DNA of 64,000 nt, from NCBI GenBank assembly GCA_015698045.1, contig BLAL01000009.1, forward strand, positions 434,001 to 498,000, written 5' to 3'. Both the position numbers and the translations under genes were made by a program. Below are positions 11,293-25,852 of the stretch, one piece after another; the first letter of the stretch is position 1, and the number at the start of each line of letters is the position of its first letter. A model generated the notes under the pieces. It was given only the letters and a program-made list of their open reading frames with translations, did no database searches and had not been told where the DNA came from. Origin of the DNA: Rhizophagus clarus (taxonomy: Eukaryota > Glomeromycota > Glomeromycetes > Glomerales > Glomeraceae).

Positions 11293-13151
11293 TTATTCTC
11301 TATTCATTAAATGTTGAGTTTCTCGTTCTTTAACTTCTTTTGCATTATGATCTTCTTTAACTAGCCATATTAGTATTATACCTATAAATGCAATGGCAAA
11401 TAACAACAAACAAGGCAATTCCATCGTAAATTCCTGGTTATTATTTTCAGTCATGTCCATCATAGCAATAATTATGATGGCCCATATTTGTACCATAGAA
11501 TTTAGGATTCCTGTGCTTGTAATTTCATCTTCTATTAGACGACTGGAAGTAATTATTGGCGCGTATTGGAATAATGCTGGAGTTATCGCTGCATTATATA
11601 GTGTAATATAATTAGAAAATTTTTCTCCAAGTATTAGATAATATATATAAAGTGAGTTTAGTAATATTGCTTACCAAAAGTAGCTATACCATAGAATATG
11701 CTATAAACGAATAATGGTCAGTTTTAACTTTGAAATAATTATTTTTTTAATGAGATCAATAATATTTACCATGACACAGTTACAAAGAATATATTCTTAA
11801 TCTTCAAACTTAAAGTGAAGGCACCTAGCGAAAGAAAGGCGGTAATATATAGTATACGACATGATCGTTTGTACGCGAATGTGCGATCTAGATAAACTCC
11901 AATTAGAACAGATCCAACCATTCCAGCTACTACATTAAGAAATCCCAAATATCCAACCTGTGACTATTTTAAAAAAAATTAAAAAATTTTTTTAATAATA
12001 AAGTAATAAATATTCATTCTGTGTACATATATATATTTATCATTTATTCCTTACCTCGTCTTGCATTTTGAAGACAGGAACTAAAATTTGAGCTAATAAA
12101 GTGCTCAAAGCAAATGATGCACCAACAGTTAATCCATAAGATGTTGCTAGTAACATAAATGCTTTATCACTACAGAAAGCATTTATAGTCGAAAATGTTG
12201 TCAATGTTTTCTTAACATGACTTTAATTCCAAAATATTATTAGTAATCTTAGACATCGTCAAACAAAGCTCTATTAGATTAATTATTGATAAGATTACCT
12301 GCGAGATAATTTTGTTTCAGATGTAAAAGTAGCCACACAAATCAAATAAATAATTGAGCATACACCAAATTGTATTAATAAAAATGTAGGAATATCATTC
12401 GCAGCCGTTTCTTTTTTAATGAACCATGGTGATAATAAGAACCTACGACACAATCAAGGATTAAAAAATTTTCGTATACCAGGAATAAAAAAATTCACTA
12501 TTTATACCCAACAGCAATTCCAGCATTATTGGCAGTAACACCAATTCCTGTTGCAAAATTTTGTTCTCCAAATTTAAACCAAGTATTCGCTAATTTCGGT
12601 GGAACTCCTAAAATAAATACTCCAGAAATAGCAGCTATTGTCTGTCCTAAAAATAATACCCAAAATCCAGATGGTCCAAAAGATCCCAAAAATCTCAAGA
12701 AGGTTCCAAATGCATTTAAAAATGCGCCGATAAGAACTCCTTGACGTAATCCCCATTTATCAAATATCTTGAGAACGGGTATTAATAGTATGGGGTATGC
12801 GACCAAATACACAGTCGCCAAAGCGTTTATATAAAATGGTGTTCGATTATAATGATCCATGAAAATATAAAGACATGGTCCAAAAGTAATCCAAAGAACC
12901 GCATTAGAAAAAGAAAGGATTGAAAATGATGCTAGAACAATCCATTTCCGTTTTGATGTTATATTATCGATAGAAACTGTTCTTGATTCTTGAGTATTTG
13001 AAGGCGTTATCAACAAAGATTTGCTGGACATTTTTTCGACTACTATGGTATGATCACCAGGATTTTCTCCAACCCTTTCATAGTCATAGAGTCGTGAAGT
13101 TGAATTAATGACTTCTGTAACATTTGCTACTATCGAGGACGACGTTGCCAT
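11293..13151 (-). CDS. FLVCR-like major facilitator transporter
   Basis: About six exons. Exon 1 is 13151-12508 and exon 2 is 12442-12299; the later ones lie around 12229-12055, 11957-11770, 11700-11670 and 11610-11293. The cytoplasmic N-terminus carries about 80 residues, then RKWIVLASFSILSFSNAVLW begins the first helix. The APPKLANTWF-like motif appears here as GVPPKLANTWF, followed by GIGVTANNAGIAVG, and these are signatures of the FLVCR branch (SLC49), not of sugar or drug MFS carriers. Twelve membrane helices are expected. Animal relatives carry heme, choline or ethanolamine; the fungal substrate is not known. The C-terminus is short and charged (KEVKERETQHLM). It is divergent from MOB4 with 336 bp between starts. 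Confidence 0.85.
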
Positions 13152-13487
13152 TTCAATGAAAGATAAATTGTAAGCTAAACAAAAATTTTAAAAACTAATT
13201 AATTTAATTTATGTTGTATGGTATGTTGTGTGACAAATCAGCATCAAATACGCTTGTTTACTATTTGTGATTGCAACATTTTTAATAATGATAATAATGA
13301 AGATTCCCATAGTACAAAATTTTATTACTGATAGTGTCAATTCGGTTGTATAATTTAATTCGTGTGTTACAAAGATTTCATAAACACGTGGGAATTAGCC
13401 CAATTTTACCCAATTTATAATTAAAGTTATTAAATCAAGTAAAATTTTAAAATTTTCTAATCGAGGCTTATTTCTGTTTATATAAAA

Positions 13488-14647
13488 ATGTCAGACACAG
13501 TTCCTTCTAGTGAACCAAGTAATACTACTTCTTCAGAAACTTCAGATTCTTCACCAATAACTTCGACTTCCACTGAACATAAACCAGCTTTGCGTAGAAA
13601 TCGCCCTGGAACCAAACTCGAAGTAAATAAATTATTAATGTTTAGAACCTTTACAATATTTAATTTTGTATTAAATAGTAATACAATTTTGTAGGATGCT
13701 TATCAGTTTCCTCACATTTCACTAGATCAAATTGACTCTGCTTTTGCAATACAAGAGTATTTACAGTCTCTGATAAGAACTAACAAAGAAAACATAGACG
13801 CTTTGGTGGAATTACCACCTGGGCAAGATAAAGAAACTTGGCAATATGAACATTTGAGGTGATTACCAAAATTTGGATCAAATTATTTTAAATATGATTG
13901 GATAAAGTTTTTTTCCTTTAATTTAGACAATTATGTCTCGAGCTAAATTATCTCGTAATTCAACTAGAAGCTGAATGCAATCGTCAAACTTGTCCTGATA
14001 TGAAGGCTAATGAATGGCAATATCTTTGCGCAGCACATCAAACTCCAATGACTGTATATATGTTTGTAATTTTTTTTTATTAATTTAGATTATTTTATTC
14101 TAACGTTTCTCTTGTCGTATATTAACTTTTTAATAATAGTGTTGTGCAATTGATTACATTGTTCATACGTTAGATGGAGCAACTACCCTATTGAATAGCC
14201 AAAAATATTTTTCTAGCAGGTAATTTTTAAATTAGTTCGCGTATATTTGAAATTTATTAATCTGTTTTGTTGTTATAGGATTACAATTCCAGAGACATCA
14301 CTTAAACATTACCAATCTATCGCAAGACGGCTTTATCGAATATTTGCGCATGCATGGTTTCACCATCGAGAAATATTTGAAGCTTTTGAAGTAAGTGAGA
14401 AACTGCAGTTTTTCTTACTCTAACCTTTGTGTTATCATAATTTTCTTTTTTTAATGTTCAAATTTATTTGTAGAATGAAAACATGTTGTATGCACGTTTC
14501 TTGAAACTGTCGGATCGATACGAATTAATGGCAAAAAATCTTTTAATTATCCCGTATAATAATAATGTTAATGATGATAATCAAGATACTCATAATAACG
14601 AAAGCAGCGAATTGTTTAAAACTACACCCGTTGATGACACGGAATAA
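13488..14647 (+). CDS. MOB4: MOB family protein, MOB4/phocein type
   Basis: Six exons (13488-13622, 13695-13858, 13927-14053, 14140-14219, 14279-14390, 14474-14647) give 263 residues. The mob domain includes LPPGQDKETWQYEHLRQL, CNRQTCPDMKANEWQYLC and DYIVHTLDGATTLLNS, plus the RRLYRIFAHAWFHHREIF segment with zinc-binding Cys/His positions conserved. The TCPDMKA form and ACAAH-like CAAHQTP favour MOB4 over MOB1/2. MOB4 is a core part of the STRIPAK phosphatase-kinase complex, which in fungi controls cell fusion and development. The N-terminal 40 residues are Ser/Thr-rich and probably disordered; the C-terminal tail is Asn/Asp-rich. Confidence 0.93.
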
Positions 14648-14826
14648 GCATGTTATATATATACAGTTATAACATTAAGTTATTTTTTTACTATAAATAA
14701 TTTTTCAATAAAATGTACATCGAAGTACAATGTTACACAAATCATATGTTTAATTTCGGCATGACTTGACTCGTTTGTAGAACCAAATTATTCTAAACAC
14801 TTTTATTTCTTTTTTATTTTCTCACC

Positions 14827-15590
14827 ATGCCGGTAAAAATACGAAATTTAGTATTATTAAGTCGCATTAAATTTTTGAAAATAAATGATAATGGTTTTTA
14901 TCTTATAGGCATATCATTCTCAATTCAATAATAGGACTGAATTTCGTACAGTTGGTAACATGGTGTTGTTGCCTATAAAGACAAAAATAAAAGGACCAGC
15001 AACACCAGGTAATTATAGATCTGTTATTCTTGTATCTTTTATTGTGTCTTCTTTTGATTTTACATCTGTGATACTTTTCCTTAGCACCTGCAACAGAAGA
15101 CGATGTTATTGATGAAGCATTAGATCTTTTTAGAGCAAATTGTCTTTTTCGAAATTTCGAGATCCAAGGCAGTGCGGATAGAGTTTTAATTTATCTTATT
15201 CTATTCATTAGTGATTGTTTGGGTAAATTAACAAAAAATCCATCTCAGAAAGAAGCACTTAAAATATTGAATACTCGAGCTTTAGATCATTTTGCACTTC
15301 CTGGAGATCCAAATTTTCCATTGAATGCCCTATATTCTGCACCTAGCAGAGGCGAAGCAGGTGTGATTTTTTTTCACAATTTATGAAAAATGTTTTAATT
15401 TTTAATTTTTAATTTTTTTTAAGTGATTTCTTATGTCTATTTAATTGAATTAGATGTTTTACGACAATATTTAACACAAGTTCGCCAAGAATTAGCAAAT
15501 CGATTAGTTGAGAGAGTTTATGTTGATGGGAAACCAAGTAAATGGTGGATGTGCTTTCAGAAAAGAAAATTCATGAATAAATCATTGTAA
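14827..15590 (+). CDS. ARPC3: Arp2/3 complex subunit 3 (p21)
   Basis: Four exons (14827-14832, 14909-15008, 15085-15360, 15454-15590) give 172 residues, near the 175-180 of the family. The first exon is just ATGCCG. Recognisable blocks are [65 protein letters not shown] and the [19 protein letters not shown] end. ARPC3 bridges the actin-nucleating Arp2/3 complex and supports cortical actin patches and endocytosis. The last exon is the left part of the block that was duplicated and decayed at 17.76 kb. Confidence 0.95.
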
Positions 15591-15661
15591 TATTATACTT
15601 AAAATCTTATTTTGTTTAAATAATAATAAATAAATATTTATTTTTTACAAGAATAAATTTT

Positions 15662-16292
15662 TTAATTTAAAATATGTTTAGATGGTTTTTTACATTCTTC
15701 TTCTAATTCGGGAATATTTACGATTTCAATTCCATTTGCTTGTAATATAGAAATTCCCTCACATTTTACAAAGTTGTCTGGTTCTTTCATACCAATTACA
15801 ACTTTTTTAATTCCAGTTTCTACAATACGTTCAACACAAGGTTTATTGCCGGATAATCTTTTACTACAAGGTTCCATAGTTGTGTACATAATAGCGCCTT
15901 TTGCTTCTTTTACATCGTGCAATTTTTTTAATGCGCATTCTTCTGCATGAGTATTACCTTCTAATTCACGAGAATACCCTGTAGAAAGAATTTGTGAATC
16001 TTTCACCAATACCTATGGATAAAGAAATATTTAAATAAATAGAAAGGAATACAGTTATTAATTTTTGGAATTCAGCTTTTCAGCTTTCTTTCCAATACGT
16101 ACGGCTCCTACACAGTACGCTGTTTCAACTGGTTCTGAAAGATTTGCTTGTTCAATTGCAAGTTTCATAAAATGCAAATCATCTTTATAACGAAAAAAGA
16201 AAGAACTTAGACAAAACTAATTAAAAATGAATTTTTTTTTTTTTTTTTTTTACAAAAATTTTAGTACCAGAACTTATATAATTGTTCGTCAT
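15662..16292 (-). CDS. cytidine/deoxycytidylate-deaminase-fold protein
   Basis: Three exons (16292-16268, 16182-16103, 16012-15662) give 151 residues. The zinc-dependent deaminase signature is complete: THAEECAL with the proton-shuttle Glu, then TMEPCSKRLSGNKPC with two zinc-binding Cys. The N-terminus FMKLAIEQA and CVGAVLVKD fits the RibD/CMP-deaminase type. The spaced PCSKRLSGNKPC insert and GMKEPDNF resemble the riboflavin-type (DRAP) deaminase branch, but the exact substrate cannot be told. The first 25-bp exon is inferred by phase and by the need for an upstream ATG; a start at 16168 is the alternative. It is transcribed away from Rheb. Confidence 0.85.
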
Positions 16293-16412
16293 TACGATTG
16301 AGAATGAGTGATTATAGATTTGCGAAATATGATCAACATTGCCATTAACATGAGATCTACAGTTTACGATTTACTTCTTTCAAATAGGGAGTTTTTGGAA
16401 GTTTTTTGCAAC
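16293..16412. promoter_or_regulatory. bidirectional promoter, deaminase/Rheb
   Basis: Only 120 bp separate the two start codons, so both core promoters must fit here or overlap the genes. No clear TATA element was seen. Confidence 0.5.
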
Positions 16413-17298
16413 ATGACTAGCAATTCTCCTAAGCCAAGAACCATTGCAGTATTGGGTTCTCGAGCTGTCGGTAAGTTAATATCTTTTTTACAACCTTATT
16501 TCTTGGCTAACTTATTTATCTTTGTTTATTCTTTTGAATTTATGAAGGTAAGTCCTCGTTGACCATTCAATTTGTGGAAAACCATTTTGTCGACTCTTAT
16601 TACCCCACTATCGAAAACACGTTTAATAAAGTCATACGATATAGAGGACAAGAAATTGCAGCAGAAATTATTGATACTGCAGGACAGGTAATCTCAAAAT
16701 ATTGTGTTTTCTTTCATATTGTTTAAATAACTTTTCGTTACTAAAGCGCCAAAATTAACATTCAGGATGAACACTCAATTTTGAATTCCGCTCATGCGGT
16801 AGGAATTCATGGATATATTTTGGTATATTCAGTTACATCTCGACAAAGTTTTGAAATGGTCAAAATTATTCGAGATAAAATCCTGAATTACACAGGGACT
16901 GAATCAGTGCCAATGGTTTTAGTTGGGAACAAAACAGATTTACACATGCAGAGGTGAAACTCTTTTTTACAATTCAAATCTTTTATAATTTTTCTCAAAT
17001 CTAATTAGATTAACTTAATATTAAATTTTATTTATGAAGGCAATTATCTTATGAAGAAGGAAAAGAATTGTCTCAGCAATGGAATTGTTCTTGGATTGAG
17101 GCATCAGCGAAGCATAATGAAAATATAAGTATGTTATTAACTACTAAAATTATAGGTTTATTTTCAATGATTTATAAAATTCACTCATTATATTTTAAAA
17201 AAAAAAAAATAGCTAAAATATTTGAACTCATGATAAGTGAAATTGAAAAGTCACTAAACCCCAACGGAGATGAAAGTGGTGGATGTATTATTCTCTGA
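16413..17298 (+). CDS. RHB1: Rheb-type small GTPase
   Basis: Five exons (16413-16470, 16548-16687, 16766-16953, 17040-17128, 17213-17298) give 186 residues, against 184 in human RHEB. The P-loop reads GSRAVGKSSL, with Arg where Ras has Gly12, which is typical of Rheb. The effector loop YYPTIENTF, the DTAGQDE switch II, GNKTDLHM and EASAK are present. The protein ends CIIL, a CaaX box whose final Leu predicts geranylgeranylation; most Rheb proteins end in Met or Ser and are farnesylated. Rheb activates TORC1 under TSC control on endomembranes. An ATG further upstream (about 16329) is not needed and lies outside the homology. Confidence 0.95.
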
Positions 17299-17755
17299 TT
17301 TATTAAAATTTTTATATCTATAATTATTTCGCATAATTTCATTTTGGTATGAATTACCTTCCTATTTAACTGTTCATTTGGTTATTTTATTTATTAAACT
17401 AATTTTATATGAAACATAGATATTGTATGTAATTTTATTAAATATTATATGATATATATTTAAATACATCTAATATATTTTGGGTTTATTATTATGTGAA
17501 TAAAGTTTAAACATTTTAAACAGAATCGATTTTGATTAATAAAATAAAATCATGTTTGTACTCATATACATGCATGTACAAAATTAGATTTCGTTGCAAC
17601 TTTATTATACAATAAAATCAAATAATAAATCACGTAATCAGATCATGAATATGAACTTGTCAATTTGTTAATTCACGTGTTATTCTTGTATGTGGCTTAC
17701 ACGTGAATGGCTTGGCGTATATATATAATAAATTGGATTTCTTTCCCACAAAGTA
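17299..17755. other. 3' flank of Rheb, duplicated downstream
   Basis: No gene. Parts of this flank (CATGTTTGTACTCATATACA near 17552, TTCGTTGCAACTTTATT near 17591, TTAATTCACGTGTTA near 17669) recur near 18872, 18904 and 19003, showing that the downstream duplicate includes the intergenic DNA. Confidence 0.6.
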
Positions 17756-17895
17756 GAAGCGAAACTCCAAAAACAACAATATTTGACACAAGAATTAGTA
17801 AATCGATTAGAGAAAAATTTTATGTTGATAAAAACCAAAATGTTGGATATGTTTTAAAAAGAAAATTTATTATATCATTTATTAATTAATTATTC
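17756..17895 (+). pseudogene. ARPC3 last-exon pseudogene
   Basis: Parallel to ARPC3 exon 4 (15454-15590): CAAGAATTAGTAAATCGATTAG corresponds to CAAGAATTAGCAAATCGATTAG, and the TTTATGTTGATRRRAAACCA block follows. The conserved KWWMCFQ codons have decayed. Only the last exon is present, so the duplication breakpoint lies at or just before this exon. Confidence 0.85.
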
Positions 17896-17929
17896 TATAT
17901 AATTTTTTATAATATATATCTTTCTGCAT

Positions 17930-17990
17930 GATTATTTTCTTCTAACTCGAGAATGTTCTGTAAAAAGAATTCATGAATTTATGGATAAAA
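17930..17990 (-). pseudogene. deaminase gene remnant
   Basis: A short piece matches the deaminase gene with most of its middle removed. TTTTCTTCTAACTCGAGAAT parallels 15697-15716, then the sequence jumps to a match of the CTGTAGAAAGAATTTGTGAA region near 15979, ending in TTTATGGATAAA. Both zinc motifs are lost. Confidence 0.65.
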
Positions 17991-18089
17991 AAAAGAACAA
18001 ATGAACAAACGAGAATTCATAATTTCCTTCGTTACAAATTGTGATTATCCGATATAATTGATCTACAACTAGATGAATTCTTGTTGACT

Positions 18090-18665
18090 TTTTAAATTTA
18101 AATTTGCGAAAACCATTTTCCGACTCTTTTTATCTCACTATCGAACAAGTATCGATAAGTCATAGTAGCAAAAATTATTGATACTGCAGGACAGGTAATC
18201 ACAATATTACTTGTTTTTTTTACACCTAACTTTTCTTTGCTAAAGCATAAAAATCAACATTCAGGATGAACTCAGTTTTATTTGATATATTCAGTTTAAT
18301 ACATTTCAATAAAGTTTTGTAATGGTCAAAATTACTAAGGGATAAATCTAATACGTAGGGGACTGAATAAGTCATTTTAAACAAATTTGCACATACAGAG
18401 GTAAAACCTTTCTTTAATAATTCAAAATTATTTATTTCAAGGTTTAATAACTTATTTTATTTATAAAGGTAAATTGTCTTGAGAAGGAAAATAATTATTT
18501 TAGCATTCAATGTTTTTGGATCGTAGCATAAATATGTCATTTAACTAAATGGTGATTTTTTTTTTTTTTTAAAAAAAAAAAAGTTTATAAATTATCTGTT
18601 AAAAATTTTGGTAAAAATTGAAAAGAAACTTAAAACTTCAAATGGAGAAAAAATTGGTATTTTCT
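18090..18665 (+). pseudogene. Rheb pseudogene
   Basis: Matches Rheb exons 2-5 with introns retained, so it arose from DNA duplication and not from mRNA. GAAAACCATTTTCCGACTCT mirrors exon 2; ATTATTGATACTGCAGGACA mirrors the DTAGQ codons; the intron 2 acceptor and GATGAACTCA of exon 3 follow. Frames are broken by several small deletions and stops, and the C-terminal CIIL codons are gone. Confidence 0.85.
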
Positions 18666-19323
18666 GATTCGTAAATTCTGGTATTTAAAATTCGTATAAC
18701 TTGGGTAGGAATTACCTTCTTTATATTTTAATGTTTCATGTGAAATATAATGGTAAGGATTAGTTCTAATAATAGATGTCTTAAGATAACAGACGAGAGT
18801 ACGTTAAGGGTGAAATCGAATTGAAATAATCCGATTGGAAATTTTTCAATCAATAAAAAAATGCGTGCTATCATGTTTGTACTTATGTACATGTAATTAG
18901 CTTTCGTTGCAACTTTATTCTTTTGATTTATTTATTTCTTAGGTAACATCGGAAAATTTCAAGCTGTTATTAATACGAAACACCAATTAAAAATTAAACT
19001 CGTTAATTCACGTGTTACTTGTACTTTTGTGGCTTGCATGTGAACTTTCACCGTGGCTTGGGTCACTTGGCATATTGGAATTTCAGGAAAAAAAGTGAAA
19101 TTTTTTTATAATTAAATGTCATCATTTTTGATTTAGGTCGGAGTTACAGGAATTACGTTGTAAAACATAGAAAATTCGTTGCCACAAGTGATACTTTTCG
19201 CTCTTTCAGCTCTCTTTATTTATTATCATTGTTATAAAAAGATATTAACTTGTAGAACCTTAGATTAAAAACCGAAGAAATTTTTATACTATTAAAAAAC
19301 GGAATAAGACGAAGTTTTTCTAC
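18666..19323. other. tail of the decayed duplicate, then HECT gene upstream region
   Basis: Up to about 19080 this matches the 3' flank of the functional Rheb gene. The rest is the upstream region of the HECT ligase gene. No other gene seen. Confidence 0.55.
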
Positions 19324-22951
<3,628 letters not shown>

Positions 22952-23471
22952 AGGACTAATTAATTTACTAGTTTATTGTTATCATGATGTAGATATTATT
23001 TTCCCCGGGATTATGCTGGACTCTTGTGATTTTATTATTTGTAGTTATTTTAATTTATTGGTTTATTTCTGCAAACCATCAAACACAACAACATTGAACA
23101 TTTATTATGAAATTCTATTTGGGTTTAGTGTTTAAATGATTTTATTAGCGGTATCAATTAATAACATAACTATTTCCGATTCTATGTTTCTCACTTTTAT
23201 TGTATTTTCATTTTCAATTTTTTATATATATATACTTTTTATTTGTTTTTAGAGAAATTTGTTAACTACTATTACAAAAAATCTTTATTTCACATATATA
23301 TTTTTTTGAAAAGATTATTGATACAGATTTAAAGTTAATAATACATGTTTGAATATGTATAATGTTTAGTACTATTTACTTTACTAAAAAAAATTATTTA
23401 TATTTTTTATTATTACAAGAATTGTTATAAAGTGATTTTTTTTATATTGTTTATTAATATATTGTTTAAAT

Positions 23472-23506
<35 letters not shown>

Positions 23507-23562
23507 AATTATTTGATTATAATATAAATAAACAAGTTTCTTAAATAGGGAAAACATATAAC
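22952..23562. other. intergenic between convergent genes
   Basis: AT-rich 3' flanks with a T-run of about 27 at 23478-23505. The 65-codon plus-strand frame at 22938 overlaps the end of the HECT gene and is not credible as a gene. Confidence 0.5.
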
Positions 23563-24711
23563 TTATGAAATTTGCATACTTATATATCTAGCTTTCATTA
23601 ACTCTTCAATCCAACCCATATTACCACAAGCCATTACCCTTTTCATATTCTCACTGTCCCTAATTTCATCCCACTTTGTTACCGCATAATCTAAAGCAGC
23701 TTCTTTTAAACGGGAATCGCCAACTTCCCATGCTAACAGTAATATTTCATCCCAATTATTACTATTTACCATATCTGCAATCCGTTCGGCTACCATTTCA
23801 CCGAATCTTTCTAAATTTAACATATCAGCTTTTGAATAAACATCTTTTAATACATCAAATTCTAATCTAACTTCTAATTTGCCCGTGTAAAGGTAATATA
23901 ATATAGAACGAAAAGTAGTATATTCCATATGTTTTATAGGTATTGTTTTCATTTGTCCTTCTTTCCATTTATCACCTAATAATTTTTCAAAATAAGATGA
24001 TCTCGTCGCAAGAATTATTCGATGTGCTTTTATAACTGATCCACAATCAAAAGTGAATTCTACGTCACTAAATTTCCCATCATCTAGATGCTGCTTAAAA
24101 GAGGGAAATTCAGATTCAATTTGTTCTATAGGTTCATCTGAAGAATCATCAGTTGTGGTTGTATTAAAAACATGAACTTTTATAAGCAAATCAATATCTG
24201 CACTTGTGTCACTATTTGGGAATAAATTTTCAAATGAACAAAAACGATGACGACCAAAATCATCTAAACCATCAAATTCAAATTTCATAGTGAAAGTCTC
24301 ATTTCGAATAAGAGTAGGGACTGATGAAGAAAATGGTGTTGAGTTAGGATCCGACGTAAGGCGATATACTTCTAATTTAAAAGTTTTATCTCGAAATGTT
24401 ATATTTGTTTCTTTTTCATAAGGAGTTTGTATAGCTACCAAATATAAAGATATATGGCCTTTTGCTGCCTCATTTACACCGTTAGGATATAACTTTATGC
24501 GCCATAAGTATGGATGATCGTTTTGTTTGTTTTTTGTTGGAGAAAAATCAGTCGTTAAAGGAGGCCGTGGTGACCAGAATCTGTCACTTAAAACAAAGCC
24601 AGCATTGGGGTAAAACGTAACGAGTTCATTAAAACTTCTGATCGTCCAAGAATAAGTGAAGTGATCCTGAGCATGTTTCGAAGGTTGTCGCGTTGCCTGG
24701 TCTGTATTCAT
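23563..24711 (-). CDS. MATH-BTB protein (CUL3 adaptor type)
   Basis: A single uninterrupted frame of 382 residues. Residues 15-180 form a MATH/TRAF-like domain (FTYSWTIRSFNELV at its start, FCSFENLFPNS near its end). Residues about 205-310 form a BTB domain with LDDGKFSDVEFTF, IKAHRIILATRSSYFEKLL and FRSILYYLYTG. A BACK-like helical tail follows. This is the SPOP-type architecture: the MATH part binds substrate and the BTB part binds cullin-3. Such genes are strongly expanded in arbuscular mycorrhizal fungi. Absence of introns contrasts with most neighbours. Confidence 0.9.
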   Translation of the reverse strand: MNTDQATRQPSKHAQDHFTYSWTIRSFNELVTFYPNAGFVLSDRFWSPRPPLTTDFSPTKNKQNDHPYLWRIKLYPNGVNEAAKGHISLYLVAIQTPYEKETNITFRDKTFKLEVYRLTSDPNSTPFSSSVPTLIRNETFTMKFEFDGLDDFGRHRFCSFENLFPNSDTSADIDLLIKVHVFNTTTTDDSSDEPIEQIESEFPSFKQHLDDGKFSDVEFTFDCGSVIKAHRIILATRSSYFEKLLGDKWKEGQMKTIPIKHMEYTTFRSILYYLYTGKLEVRLEFDVLKDVYSKADMLNLERFGEMVAERIADMVNSNNWDEILLLAWEVGDSRLKEAALDYAVTKWDEIRDSENMKRVMACGNMGWIEELMKARYISMQIS

Positions 24712-25852
24712 ATCACGGATTTCGTTACCTCTGGCAAGAGCCGATCCGCTTTCCCTGTTACTTCGTGACCGCGAACGGATAAACCGTTTTCTAAGGAGTT
24801 ATAGAGTCATTAGAAAAAAAAGAAAAATTTAAATAATAAATAATATAGAATAAGATAAAAACAATAAATTGTGTTTATAAAAACAAAGATCCTAAAATAA
24901 CATCAGGTTTAAAGTAATGAAAAAAAGCAAAGTTTTAATAAGGAAAGAAAAAAAAAAATGAAATGAATGAATGAAAAAAAAATTTTTTTTTTTTACATAC
25001 AAAGAAAATTTGTTTGGCATCAAGAAGCTACTCGCGGGTACGGGAAAGAAAGAAACATAAAAGAAATTATTTTATGAAAAATGATGACGTGAAAACAATA
25101 TGAACTCATGTCAACACTTCCATACAAGACTAATAAAAAAGCCTCCCTACATGCAAATATATCGTTTTTGATCAAAGGAGACGATGCTTTTTAAGTTGGT
25201 TGTACAACGATTACGAAAAGAGATATATTACATACACGGTAAAAAACAAAATGTTTCGACTTTTTCCTCAAAAAAAAAATCGATATCAAAAAATTTTTTT
25301 TTTTTTTTTTAGTTTATTTTGTATGCTAAAAAAAAAATTTTTTTCGTTAAAAAACAATTATTATTGATCATAATACTGTCATAAATGATGTTTGGGGTTT
25401 GCCTTTTCTGAAATTCTGAAACAATTACTTTTATTGTCTTGTCGAGAATTCTGCTAATCAACCAAATTTTTTTTTTTTTTTTTCGTTTAATCAATAATAA
25501 TGCTATATAATCCTATATAGACTATTCGTCTCTTATTCAAAAACGGTAGACTTGCGCCCTACATGACTACATAGTGATTATAATACATTGTACTTTCCTA
25601 TTAACTTCAAGCCACAATGCATCACAATGCATGGCTTTTGTATGTTTACTTTTTAACCGATCTAAAAAGACTTGAAACTCGTATCACAGTTTGTTTCAAT
25701 AGCATTGTACAAATTTGTAAATACCTATATATATATATACCCTAATATGTATTATTTATTTATATTTCTTCTACGCAAAACAACGACGGATTAGCTGGAC
25801 TCTTCCGTTTTTACATAATTTTGTTTGTATAGTCTGCATTTACAAGAACAAA
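24712..25852. other. intergenic, no gene seen
   Basis: About 1.1 kb between divergent single-exon genes. Contains several A and T runs (for example 25296-25311 and 25468-25483) and a TATATATATATACC near 25728, which could serve the DUF1769 gene. Confidence 0.5.

Noticed and set aside
23478-24711. MATH-BTB gene as a retrocopy (no introns, A-run after the stop on its strand)
   Set aside because: A-runs also follow intron-rich genes here (dymeclin at 41280), no target duplication was seen, and intronless MATH-BTB genes are common in such families.
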